From an uncultured Caldilinea sp. (GTDB taxonomy: Bacteria > Chloroflexota > Anaerolineae > Caldilineales > Caldilineaceae), in NCBI RefSeq assembly GCF_937128415.1, contig NZ_CAKZMJ010000024.1, forward strand, positions 7,501 to 27,500: DNA of 20,000 bases, written 5' to 3'. A model generated the notes under the pieces. It was not told where the DNA came from. It was given only the letters and a program-made list of their open reading frames with translations, and searched no databases. The translations under genes were made by a program, and so were the position numbers. Numbering within the stretch: position 1 is the stretch's first letter; each line of letters begins with the position of its first letter. Below, piece after piece: positions 1 through 20,000 of the stretch.

Positions 1-70
1 GGAGCCGACGACGATTGAACGCACCATTGAGGCTGCGATGCGTCGCGCCAAAGGCGGCCAATCGATCTGA
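1..70 (+). CDS. 3' end of an unidentified gene (5' partial)
   Basis: The frame starting at base 2 is open from the window edge and ends with TGA at 68-70. It encodes 22 residues, the last being IEAAMRRAKGGQSI. The tail is basic and looks helical, with no motif that assigns a family. The next gene follows in the same direction within about 100 bases, so it may belong to the same glycan locus, but that is only position. Function cannot be stated from this fragment. Confidence 0.5.
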   Translation, partial: EPTTIERTIEAAMRRAKGGQSI

Positions 71-87
71 CTCAATTTCGGCCTGAA

Positions 88-2622
<2,535 letters not shown>

Positions 2623-2636
2623 GCAGATAGGAAACC

Positions 2637-3686
<1,050 letters not shown>

Positions 3687-3727
3687 AATTAGAATTGGTA
3701 TGGAACAAAATTTCGCAATGACGATTG

Positions 3728-3747
3728 TCTTCCCGTTTCCTGGAAGA
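3728..3747. repeat. Short inverted repeat in the hrcA-grpE spacer
   Basis: TCTTCC at 3728-3733 and GGAAGA at 3742-3747 form a perfect 6-bp stem with an 8-base loop. It lies 42 bases after the hrcA stop. No run of T follows, so it is not a standard terminator. It could be an operator or an RNA structure, or chance. Confidence 0.35.
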
Positions 3748-3757
3748 TAGCGGCGAA

Positions 3758-3773
3758 GAGTCCGCATAGACTC
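3758..3773. repeat. Second short inverted repeat before grpE
   Basis: GAGTC at 3758-3762 and GACTC at 3769-3773 are separated by 6 bases, followed by an A-rich stretch. It does not match CIRCE, which has GCACTC facing GAGTGC. Together with the repeat 11 bases upstream it gives the spacer two hairpins before the grpE leader. Confidence 0.3.
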
Positions 3774-3794
3774 AAAAATCTGCAGGAGACGCTT

Positions 3795-3821
3795 ATGCGT
3801 TTCCGAACAACAATAATTTGA
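3795..3821 (+). CDS. Possible 8-codon leader ORF in frame with grpE
   Basis: ATG 3795 is preceded by AGGAG at 3784-3788 with a 6-base spacer, an ideal ribosome binding site. It encodes MRFRTTII and stops at TGA 3819-3821, directly before the AGGAGG of grpE. It is in the same frame as the grpE ATG, 48 bases downstream. It could be a leader peptide affecting grpE translation, an old start of grpE closed by a stop mutation, or chance. No peptide function is claimed. Confidence 0.3.
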   Translation: MRFRTTII

Positions 3822-3842
3822 CAGGAGGTGCCAGAGAGAATT

Positions 3843-4469
3843 ATGACCGAGAAACACACAGAGGAAATGCAATCGACCGGAATCGGACCAAATGCGGAGA
3901 GCGCTCCAACTGAATTGGTAGAGGAAGTTGCAAGCGCCCTTTCCGAACCAGCGAGCGAAGAGGCCGCTCCGGCGCCGGAAGTCGATGTGAACGCTCTGTT
4001 GGAAACTGTCGCTCGCCTGGAGGCGGAGCTGGCGGAGGCGCGGCAGCAATGCGCCGACATCACCGAAAAATCACAGCGTCTGGCGGCGGAATTCCAGAAC
4101 AGTCGCCGACGCCAGGAGCGTCAGCTCGCCGAAGAGATGGAGCGCACCAGCGCCCATATCATTCGGCGACTGTTGCCGGTGTTGGACGACTTCGACCTGG
4201 CGTTGGCGCACGCCCCTGAGGGCGATGAAACGTGGGAGGCCTGGGTGGAAGGCGTGCGTCAAATCCGGCGCAAGTTCTACGCAGTGCTCGAAGAAGAGGG
4301 GCTGGCGCCCATCCCGACCGACGGCGCCTTCGATCCGATGCTTCACGAAGCGATCTCCAGCGCGCCGAGCGAGACTGTGGAGAGCGGCCACATTCTTGAA
4401 ACGTTGCGCGCCGGTTATACGCTCAAGGGGCGCGTCTTGCGTCCGGCGCTGGTGCGCGTGGCCATGTAG
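3843..4469 (+). CDS. grpE: GrpE nucleotide-exchange factor
   Basis: Cytoplasmic co-chaperone that releases ADP from DnaK. With ATG 3843 it has 208 residues: an acidic, disordered N-terminus rich in Glu, Ala and Pro (to about residue 50), a long coiled coil (about 50-110, with RLAAEFQNSRRR and RRLLPVLDDFDLAL), then the beta-domain signature FDPMLHEAISS and GYTLKGRVLRPALVRVA. The AGGAGG at 3823-3828 overlaps an upstream in-frame GTG (3828), so that GTG cannot be the start it serves. ATG 3843 is used here, although its spacing of about 14 bases is long. It sits 156 bases after hrcA. dnaK and dnaJ are not next to it, unlike the common hrcA-grpE-dnaK-dnaJ order. Confidence 0.95.
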   Translation: MTEKHTEEMQSTGIGPNAESAPTELVEEVASALSEPASEEAAPAPEVDVNALLETVARLEAELAEARQQCADITEKSQRLAAEFQNSRRRQERQLAEEMERTSAHIIRRLLPVLDDFDLALAHAPEGDETWEAWVEGVRQIRRKFYAVLEEEGLAPIPTDGAFDPMLHEAISSAPSETVESGHILETLRAGYTLKGRVLRPALVRVAM

Positions 4470-4538
4470 CCTTGCCCTACAGGCGTCGGTCGATAGTCTA
4501 AGCGCTTCGATCGGCTTAACTAGTTTTCATAAATTTTT

Positions 4539-5564
<1,026 letters not shown>

Positions 5565-5621
5565 AATGAAACGATGTAGCGGTCTTCCTGACAACCCCCG
5601 GGCAGTGGAGGCGGAGCATCT

Positions 5622-6995
5622 ATGAAAACGCGCTTTCTTCATTGCGCTGATATTCACCTCGGCTATCTTCAGTATGGCCTGAAAGAACGTTTCAACGACT
5701 TCGCCGCCGCCTTCAACGCTGTCATCGACAAGGCGATCGGCGAATATTCCCCACGCCGCGATGGGCGGCGCATTGCGTTCGACGAAGACCTGCAAGGGCC
5801 GGTCGATTTTGTCATCCTGGCCGGCGATCTCTTTCACAAACGATCCATCGATGCGCTCACGCTCAACCAGGCGATGCGAGGGTTGCGCCGTCTGCGCGAC
5901 AAAGGCATTCCGTGCATTGCCGTGGAGGGCAATCACGAACGCGCCTATTACGACGACGTCATTGGGTGGATGAAATTTCTTGCCTTGCAAGATTTGATCA
6001 TCCTGCTCGACGCTGAAGTGGAGCCGCACGGCTTTATCTTGAAACCATGGGATGCGAAACGACGGCAGGGAGCCTACTACGAGCCCAAACCGGGCGTGCG
6101 CATCTATGGTATGCGCTATTTTGGCGCCGGCACCGGCGCGGCGCTCAAGGCCTACGCCGAGGCCCTGGCCGCGACGCCGAAGGAAGGCGTCGAGTACAGC
6201 ATCTTTGTCACCCACGCCGGCGTCGAAGGTCAGCTTGACGATAAGGCCGGCGGCGTCAGCTTTCGTCAGTGGTCGCCGCTGCGTCCGCACATCGACTATG
6301 TGGCGTTAGGCCACTTCCATAAGCCGTTTCAATTAGAGGACTGGATATACAATCCGGGCAGCCCTGAAGCTTGTTCGAGCGCGGAGGCAATGTGGAATCC
6401 ACGCGGCTACTGGTGGGTCGAAGTGGACACGGTGCGGCGCAACGCCGGCGGCCCGCCCCATGAGGTGAAGCTCGGCAACCCTCCGCGTCGCGCCTTTCGT
6501 CGCTACAGCTACAAAACCGACCACGCCCGCTCCCCGGAAGACCTGATGGGCCAATTGGAAGCGTTCGTCGAACGCAAAGCGCTGGAGCTGACGTCCGAAC
6601 TCGCCGAAAAGCGAGACGAGATTGGCCCGCCCGTGATTGAGCTGTATCTGACCGGCGTGCTGCCGTTCGACCGTCGCGCGCTGGATGTGACCGCCATTGA
6701 GGCGCTGGTGCGGAAAGCGTTTCGACCGCTTGCCTTGCAGGTGAAGAGTCTCGTGCAGAGCGCCGAGCAGCCGCTCGATGCGGGGCAACCCCTGCCGCGC
6801 GGCGAACTGGAAAGGCAGGTGCTTGCCGGCCTGTTTCGCCGCGATGTGCGCTACGCGGCCAACGCAGATCGATGGGCGCAGGCTGCACTGGCGCTCAAAC
6901 AGCTCTCCTTGAGCAACGCGTCGGCGGATGCAATTCTGGAAGAGCTTAGCGGGCTTCTGCGCCAGCTCGATGGCGCAGAACAAGAAATCACCTGA
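5622..6995 (+). CDS. sbcD: SbcD exonuclease subunit (Mre11-type)
   Basis: Metal-dependent nuclease subunit of SbcCD, which opens hairpins and trims protein-blocked or double-strand DNA ends. The calcineurin-like phosphoesterase motifs are all present: CADIHLG (D10, H12), LAGDLFHKR (D69, with His72), EGNHE (N104, H105), FVTHAGVEGQ (H198) and ALGHFHKP (H231, H233). The third motif ends in Glu instead of the usual Asp. At 457 residues it is somewhat longer than the roughly 400 of E. coli SbcD. The C-terminal part carries the capping domain and a stretch likely to bind SbcC. ATG 5622 has GGAG about 6 bases upstream. sbcC follows after 53 bases, the usual order. Confidence 0.94.
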   Translation: MKTRFLHCADIHLGYLQYGLKERFNDFAAAFNAVIDKAIGEYSPRRDGRRIAFDEDLQGPVDFVILAGDLFHKRSIDALTLNQAMRGLRRLRDKGIPCIAVEGNHERAYYDDVIGWMKFLALQDLIILLDAEVEPHGFILKPWDAKRRQGAYYEPKPGVRIYGMRYFGAGTGAALKAYAEALAATPKEGVEYSIFVTHAGVEGQLDDKAGGVSFRQWSPLRPHIDYVALGHFHKPFQLEDWIYNPGSPEACSSAEAMWNPRGYWWVEVDTVRRNAGGPPHEVKLGNPPRRAFRRYSYKTDHARSPEDLMGQLEAFVERKALELTSELAEKRDEIGPPVIELYLTGVLPFDRRALDVTAIEALVRKAFRPLALQVKSLVQSAEQPLDAGQPLPRGELERQVLAGLFRRDVRYAANADRWAQAALALKQLSLSNASADAILEELSGLLRQLDGAEQEIT

Positions 6996-7026
6996 GAGGG
7001 TCCACAGGCGCATTGTCAAAACGCGT

Positions 7027-11407
<4,381 letters not shown>

Positions 11408-11411
<4 letters not shown>

Positions 11412-12187
11412 TCGGTGGGTTCCGGCTGCGGATGCCGCAGTAAGATGACATAAGGCATCCACCCATAGTACCATGCCAACCAGAAGGCGATGCGCACCCC
11501 TTGCCAGCCGTCACGCCATCCCGACAACGTGACGAAGCGTCGCCAGAACTCGCGCAGCGGCTGTAGAACAAAGTTGTGAGGGCGAGGACGAATTCCTCGC
11601 ATCGCCAGAATGCGCGCCTCATAGGCGGCGTAAGATCGCTGCTTGCGGTGAAACTGCTCCCAGGAAAGATAGTTGAAGTGAATCAGCGGGTGACGCAGAT
11701 GAGCGTCGCGTCCGGCCAACTCGACGATCTCGTGCACCTGGCGATCCGGCGCGTAGCGCGCCGCCCCGCGGCGCAAGAGCCGCAGCTGGTAGTCGGGGAA
11801 AAAGCCGCCCCCGCGCATCTCATGGCCGACGATCAGGTTGCGACGAGGAACCCAGTAGCCGACAGGCGCTTCGGAGGAGTGCGCAGACTCCTCAAGAGCT
11901 TGCGCAATCTCGGCGGCGAGCGCCGGCGTGACTCGCTCATCTGCGTCCACGAAGAAGATCCACTCGGCGTCGATGGCGTCAAGCGCGGCCTGTCGTTGCG
12001 CCGCGTAGTTGTCAAAGGGGCGCTGCACCACCAGCGCGCCGGCGGCGAGCGCGCGCGCTGGCGTGTCGTCTGTGCTGCCTGAATCCCAGACCACTACGAC
12101 GTCTGCGCATTCGCGCAGCGAGGCGATGCACGCTTCGATGTTGTGGGCTTCATTGTAGGTCAGGATCACTGCAGCCAACTGCGTCAT
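11408..12187 (-). CDS. GT2 family glycosyltransferase, WaaE/KdtX-like
   Basis: Transferase of 259 residues, probably adding a hexose to a cell-surface glycan. The core shows LAAVILTYNEAHNIEACIAS at the N-terminus, VVVWDSGSTDDT for nucleotide binding, the metal site FFVDADERV, then HEMRGGGFFPDYQLRLLRR and VHEIVE, as in the lipopolysaccharide-core glucosyltransferase WaaE group. A C-terminal amphipathic segment (FWLAWYYGWMPYVILL) may anchor it to the membrane. ATG 12187 has only a weak GAG upstream. It is separated from the upstream - strand GT2 gene by 127 bases containing a REP-like hairpin. Its stop shares the CTAG at 11408-11411 with the convergent kinase gene. The specific sugar is not determined. 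Confidence 0.9.
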
Positions 12188-12237
12188 CTCGGCTCATGCT
12201 CGCATGCTCAATGCAGGACAAAGGTACGCGTTCCCTT

Positions 12238-12276
12238 CTCACCCTCTCCCAGCACTGGGAGAGGGGCTAGGGTGAG
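12238..12276. repeat. REP-like intergenic inverted repeat
   Basis: CCCTCTCCCAG at 12242-12252 and CTGGGAGAGGG at 12255-12265 form a perfect 11-bp stem with a 2-base centre. The outer CTCACC (12238-12243) can also pair with GGTGAG (12271-12276) around a 5-base bulge. The CCCTCTCCC/GGGAGAGGG core resembles dispersed REP-type elements seen in many bacterial genomes. No T run follows on either strand, so a simple terminator is less likely. Only one copy is present here, so dispersal is not shown. Confidence 0.6.
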
Positions 12277-12314
12277 GACCTGCAGCTGGAAGCCGCACCC
12301 ACCGTCACTTTCCA

Positions 12315-14743
<2,429 letters not shown>

Positions 14744-14769
14744 TGTGACTCCTTTTTATCTTTTTCGCC

Positions 14770-14799
14770 AGTTTACCGCACGTCTCGGCTCGCCGCCAA
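14770..14799 (-). promoter_or_regulatory. Candidate sigma-70 promoter for the lipoprotein-GT2 pair
   Basis: Read on the - strand, TTGGCG (14799-14794) and TAAACT (14775-14770) are separated by 18 bases. Each matches the consensus at 4 of 6 positions. It would give a 5' untranslated region of about 20 bases before GTG 14743, containing the AAGGAG site. The match is weak, but it is the best placed in this 129-base gap. Confidence 0.3.
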
Positions 14800-14872
14800 G
14801 CCCACCCCGCTGCAAACCGATCGATTTCACCGGCATAATTTCCGGGGAGAGGCGTCGGCGGCGTCGACTGCT

Positions 14873-16864
<1,992 letters not shown>

Positions 16865-16867
16865 CTC

Positions 16868-17899
<1,032 letters not shown>

Positions 17900-17988
17900 A
17901 AGTCTTGCAGCGTATCACGCAAAGGCGAAAATGGGAAATTGAGCGGCCAGGCGGCGGGAATGAACGGCGCCCCAATGCGCAGGTCGCT

Positions 17989-18018
17989 TTGGGAAATGTT
18001 GCGCAACCGACATACAAT
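17989..18018 (+). promoter_or_regulatory. Sigma-70-like promoter placing the start at the ATG (leaderless)
   Basis: TTGGGA (17989-17994, 4 of 6) and TACAAT (18013-18018, 5 of 6) are 18 bases apart. The A of ATG 18025 is 7 bases after the -10 hexamer, where transcription usually begins. No Shine-Dalgarno precedes that ATG. Together this points to a leaderless mRNA for the acyltransferase. Confidence 0.5.
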
Positions 18019-18024
18019 GTCGCC

Positions 18025-18996
18025 ATGACGATGCGCACGCTCCTCTTCGGGCTGATCTTTTTTCTACCGCCGGCTTTGAAGCCGTGGCTGCTGCGACGGT
18101 TCTGCCGCGCGCGCATCGGCAAGCGGGTTTCCATCGGTTGGTTCGCCAGCGTGATGGCGCGCGAGATCGAGCTAGGCGACTATGCGGCGGTGCGCGCATT
18201 CACCCTGATCCGGTTGGACGGAAAATTGCGGCTCGGGCGTCAGAGCGAGATTTCCAACTTTTGCCTCATCTATGGCGCCTCTGACCTCGAAATCGGCGAC
18301 CAGTGCTACATCGGCCCACAGTGTCTGATCAACTGCGACGAGCCGGTGCGGATGGGCTATTATTCGGCGTTGGGGCCGCGCACGATGGTCTTCACCCACG
18401 GCTCTTTTCTGCCGTTCACGCAGGGGTATTGGGTTAAGCTGGCCGGCGTCACCATCGGCGACTATGTCTGGTGCGCGGCGGGCGTCTTTTTGCACCCAGG
18501 CGTTGAGATCGGCGACGAGACCTTTGTCAACTCGCGCGCGGTGGTCACGCAGTCGATTCCGGCCGGCTCCGTTGTCGAAGGCAATCCTGCTCGCGTGATT
18601 CAACCAATGGAGGCCGTGCGTCGCAAGATGTCCCCGCGCCGCGTCGATGCGGCTCTGCAACAGGTGCTCAAGGACTTTGCGCGCGTGACGCTGGAGCGAG
18701 AATGGGGGCTTGCCGACGTTGAGCGCGCGCCGAATCGGCTGGCGTTCTGCTGGAAAGGGCGGCGCTATGCCGTCGTGTTAGCGCCATCCTCCACTCCGCC
18801 GGACGCCCTCCCCTCTGCGGCGGGTGATGAAACTGTGGTGTATCTGGCCAATGCGCCGCACTCTACGCCGCCTGCAGGCGCCCTGTGGCTTGACGCCGCC
18901 ACGCTCTCGGCGATGGCGTCGGACGATCCCGTCTATAAGGCGTTGCGCATCTTCATGCAACGCTATTATGGAATGCGATTCACCCTACGAGGATGA
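18025..18996 (+). CDS. Hexapeptide-repeat (left-handed beta-helix) acyltransferase
   Basis: Probable acetyltransferase of 323 residues acting on a sugar of the surface glycan, similar in outline to WcaF/WcaB-type enzymes. Residues about 45-190 form the beta-helix. Repeats of the [LIV]GxxxxIG type are seen in IELGDYAAV, LRLGRQSEI, LEIGDQCYIG, VTIGDYVWCAAGVFLHPGVE and IGDETFVNSRAVV, closed by the typical IPAGSVVEGNPARVI. The catalytic-type His is in MVFTHGSFLP. About 120 further residues follow, with no recognised motif. The frame opens at TTG 17905, but that stretch has no conserved feature. ATG 18025 begins a hydrophobic helix (LLFGLIFFLPPAL) and sits just after a good -10 box, so it is chosen. 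It is divergent from the flippase-like gene. Confidence 0.85.
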   Translation: MTMRTLLFGLIFFLPPALKPWLLRRFCRARIGKRVSIGWFASVMAREIELGDYAAVRAFTLIRLDGKLRLGRQSEISNFCLIYGASDLEIGDQCYIGPQCLINCDEPVRMGYYSALGPRTMVFTHGSFLPFTQGYWVKLAGVTIGDYVWCAAGVFLHPGVEIGDETFVNSRAVVTQSIPAGSVVEGNPARVIQPMEAVRRKMSPRRVDAALQQVLKDFARVTLEREWGLADVERAPNRLAFCWKGRRYAVVLAPSSTPPDALPSAAGDETVVYLANAPHSTPPAGALWLDAATLSAMASDDPVYKALRIFMQRYYGMRFTLRG

Positions 18997-19008
18997 GCAA
19001 AGGCGGGA

Positions 19009-19413
19009 TTACGCTTCGTTGCTCGACGCAGGCGAGGTCAGCAGCTCCTGAAGCCGTCTATGAAGTTCATAGATGCTGTAGGGCTTCTGGATGTACTCGA
19101 ACGCGCTGCCTTTCGGAAAATGTCGCAGTGCGTCTTCGACGTCATGGCCGCTGGTGACGAGCACGCGCAGGTCTGGCTTAATTTTTCGCATCTGCGCATA
19201 GGCGGCTGCTCCGTTCATGCCGGGCATCGTGAGATCGAGGAGGACGCAGTCAATCTGTTCTCCCTGCGCCCTGACCACCTGCACCGCTTCCTCCCCGTTC
19301 GCCGCCAGCAAAACGCGGTACCCAAAAGCGTCCAGCACGTCTGAGCACGCCTGTCGCAGCGTATCTTCGTCTTCGACGATCAATATGGTGTAACCCCTTG
19401 TTTCCGGCGACAT
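19009..19413 (-). CDS. Stand-alone response-regulator receiver (CheY-like)
   Basis: Single receiver domain of 134 residues that would be phosphorylated by a histidine kinase. It has ILIVEDED with the acidic pocket (E14-D17), the acceptor D60 in CVLLDLTMPGMNG, the switch Thr87 in VLVTSGH and Lys110 in YIQKPYS. No output domain follows; the C-terminus ends 24 residues after the Lys. It resembles receivers found at the end of hybrid kinases, so it may act in a phosphorelay. ATG 19413 is chosen over an in-frame TTG at 19425, as the residues between are not conserved. Neither has a Shine-Dalgarno. It lies 12 bases from the end of the convergent acyltransferase. Partnership with the hybrid kinase at 9726-11411 is possible but unproven. 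Confidence 0.88.
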   Translation of the reverse strand: MSPETRGYTILIVEDEDTLRQACSDVLDAFGYRVLLAANGEEAVQVVRAQGEQIDCVLLDLTMPGMNGAAAYAQMRKIKPDLRVLVTSGHDVEDALRHFPKGSAFEYIQKPYSIYELHRRLQELLTSPASSNEA

Positions 19414-19479
19414 GAGTGATGACAATGGCGACGGATGGTCCTGACGGCCAGGCGCCGAGACAGAGGGCTGGAAGAAAGT

Positions 19480-19519
19480 CGTTGTCTGTTGCGCAGTGCG
19501 TTCTGCGCAACAGACAACG
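19480..19519 (-). terminator. Perfect 17-bp hairpin, likely terminator of cimA
   Basis: Bases 19480-19496 and 19503-19519 are perfect reverse complements (17 bp) with the loop TGCGTT. The structure lies 25 bases after the cimA stop. On the - strand it is followed by ACTTTCTTCC, a modestly T-rich tract, which fits an intrinsic terminator for cimA. On the + strand the sequence after the stem has no T tract. A dispersed repeat is the alternative. Confidence 0.6.
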
Positions 19520-19544
19520 CTCGAGGCGCAATTGGGCTCCCGGT

Positions 19545-20000
19545 TTAGTCGTCTCCGGCCACCATCTCCGGCAATGTGATCTCCACTTGATGGCGTTCAG
19601 CGTCCGTAAGAATAAAATACTCCACTGAATCGGAAAGCGCAATCCAGCTCGCCTCGATGATGTTCGTGGAGGCGCCCACCGTGGTCCATTGACGCTCGCC
19701 GTCGGTGAAGTCGATAAGCACGCGCGTCATGGCTGCGGTGCCGCTTTCGCTGTCGAGGATGCGCACTTTGTAGTCGGTGAGGTGCATGTTGCTCAGTCGC
19801 GGATAGAAGGGCAGGATGGCTTTGCGCAGCGCCCGGTTGAGCGCGTTGACCGGGCCGTTGCCCTCGGCGACTTCATGGAAAATGCGGTCGCCCACGCGCA
19901 CCTTGACCGTCGCCTCCGCAAACATGCCGCGACCGGCGCGATGCTCGACGGTGGCGGTGTAGTCGATCAGCTCAAAGGGAGGCTGATAACCCGGACGCGC
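19545..20000 (-). CDS. cimA: Citramalate synthase, C-terminal part (gene continues past the window edge)
   Basis: The frame is open to base 20000 and gives the last 151 residues. They form the LeuA-type dimerisation/regulatory domain of the isopropylmalate/citramalate synthase family: FELIDYTATVEHR, ATVKVRVGDRIFHEVAEGNG, PVNALNRALRKAI, LTDYKVRILD, and the closing GASTNIIEASWIALSDSVEY. This pattern matches the citramalate synthase subgroup, which condenses pyruvate and acetyl-CoA as the first step of threonine-independent isoleucine synthesis, rather than LeuA itself. The catalytic TIM barrel lies outside the window, so the call depends on the regulatory domain. Isoleucine feedback at this domain is known for the family. 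A strong hairpin follows the stop. Confidence 0.85.
   Translation of the reverse strand, partial: ARPGYQPPFELIDYTATVEHRAGRGMFAEATVKVRVGDRIFHEVAEGNGPVNALNRALRKAILPFYPRLSNMHLTDYKVRILDSESGTAAMTRVLIDFTDGERQWTTVGASTNIIEASWIALSDSVEYFILTDAERHQVEITLPEMVAGDD

Noticed and set aside
3818..3823. Perfect TTGACA -35 hexamer before grpE
   Set aside because: The matching -10 position falls on the grpE start codon, so it could not produce a usable grpE transcript. Probably chance.
3828..3830. GTG 3828 as the grpE start
   Set aside because: It overlaps the AGGAGG itself, so that site cannot serve it. ATG 3843 follows.

Overview
The window is about 60% G+C and reads as bacterial chromosome, most likely from the Chloroflexota (Anaerolineae/Caldilinea-like). 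This is inference. It rests on the mix of family 39 and family 2 glycosyltransferases, a GT39 protein ending in a soluble beta-rich domain of a kind common in that phylum, a lipoprotein with FlgD-type Ig modules, and hrcA and grpE separated from dnaK. I saw no phage, IS element, CRISPR array, tRNA or rRNA. Both edges cut a gene.

Layout. Positions 1-70 hold the last codons of an unidentified gene. From about 88 to 11411 everything is on the + strand: a rhamnosyltransferase-like GT2, a WcaJ-type polyprenyl-phosphate sugar phosphotransferase that starts surface-polysaccharide repeat units, hrcA (heat-shock repressor), grpE (DnaK nucleotide-exchange factor), a GNAT acetyltransferase, sbcD and sbcC (Mre11/Rad50-type DNA-end processing nuclease), and a REC-GAF-histidine kinase hybrid whose start lies inside sbcC. 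From 17899 back to 11408 everything is on the - strand and concerns the cell envelope: a flippase-like multi-pass protein, a GT39 membrane glycosyltransferase, a lipoprotein, a second rhamnosyltransferase-like GT2 and a WaaE-like GT2. From 18025 a hexapeptide-repeat acyltransferase runs on the + strand. A stand-alone CheY-like receiver and the 3' part of cimA (citramalate synthase, isoleucine pathway) are on the - strand at the right edge.

How it works together. Two thirds of the genes serve synthesis, modification or export of cell-surface glycans. The left block supplies a priming enzyme and a glycosyltransferase. The right block adds polyprenyl-sugar-dependent transfer, flipping, surface display and probably O-acetylation. 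Between them sits a housekeeping block for stress and repair. Tight couplings (a 4-base GTGA overlap, a 3-base gap and a 38-base overlap) mark likely co-translated pairs. Non-coding structure is limited: a REP-like hairpin, a perfect 17-bp terminator-like hairpin, two short inverted repeats before grpE and a few promoter candidates. No gap between genes exceeds 160 bases.

I found no convincing complete new system. The best candidates for a second look are the lipoprotein/GT2 coupled pair, the kinase gene nested in the end of sbcC, the in-frame UGA leader before grpE and the proline-rich insertions at one shared site in two GT2 paralogues.
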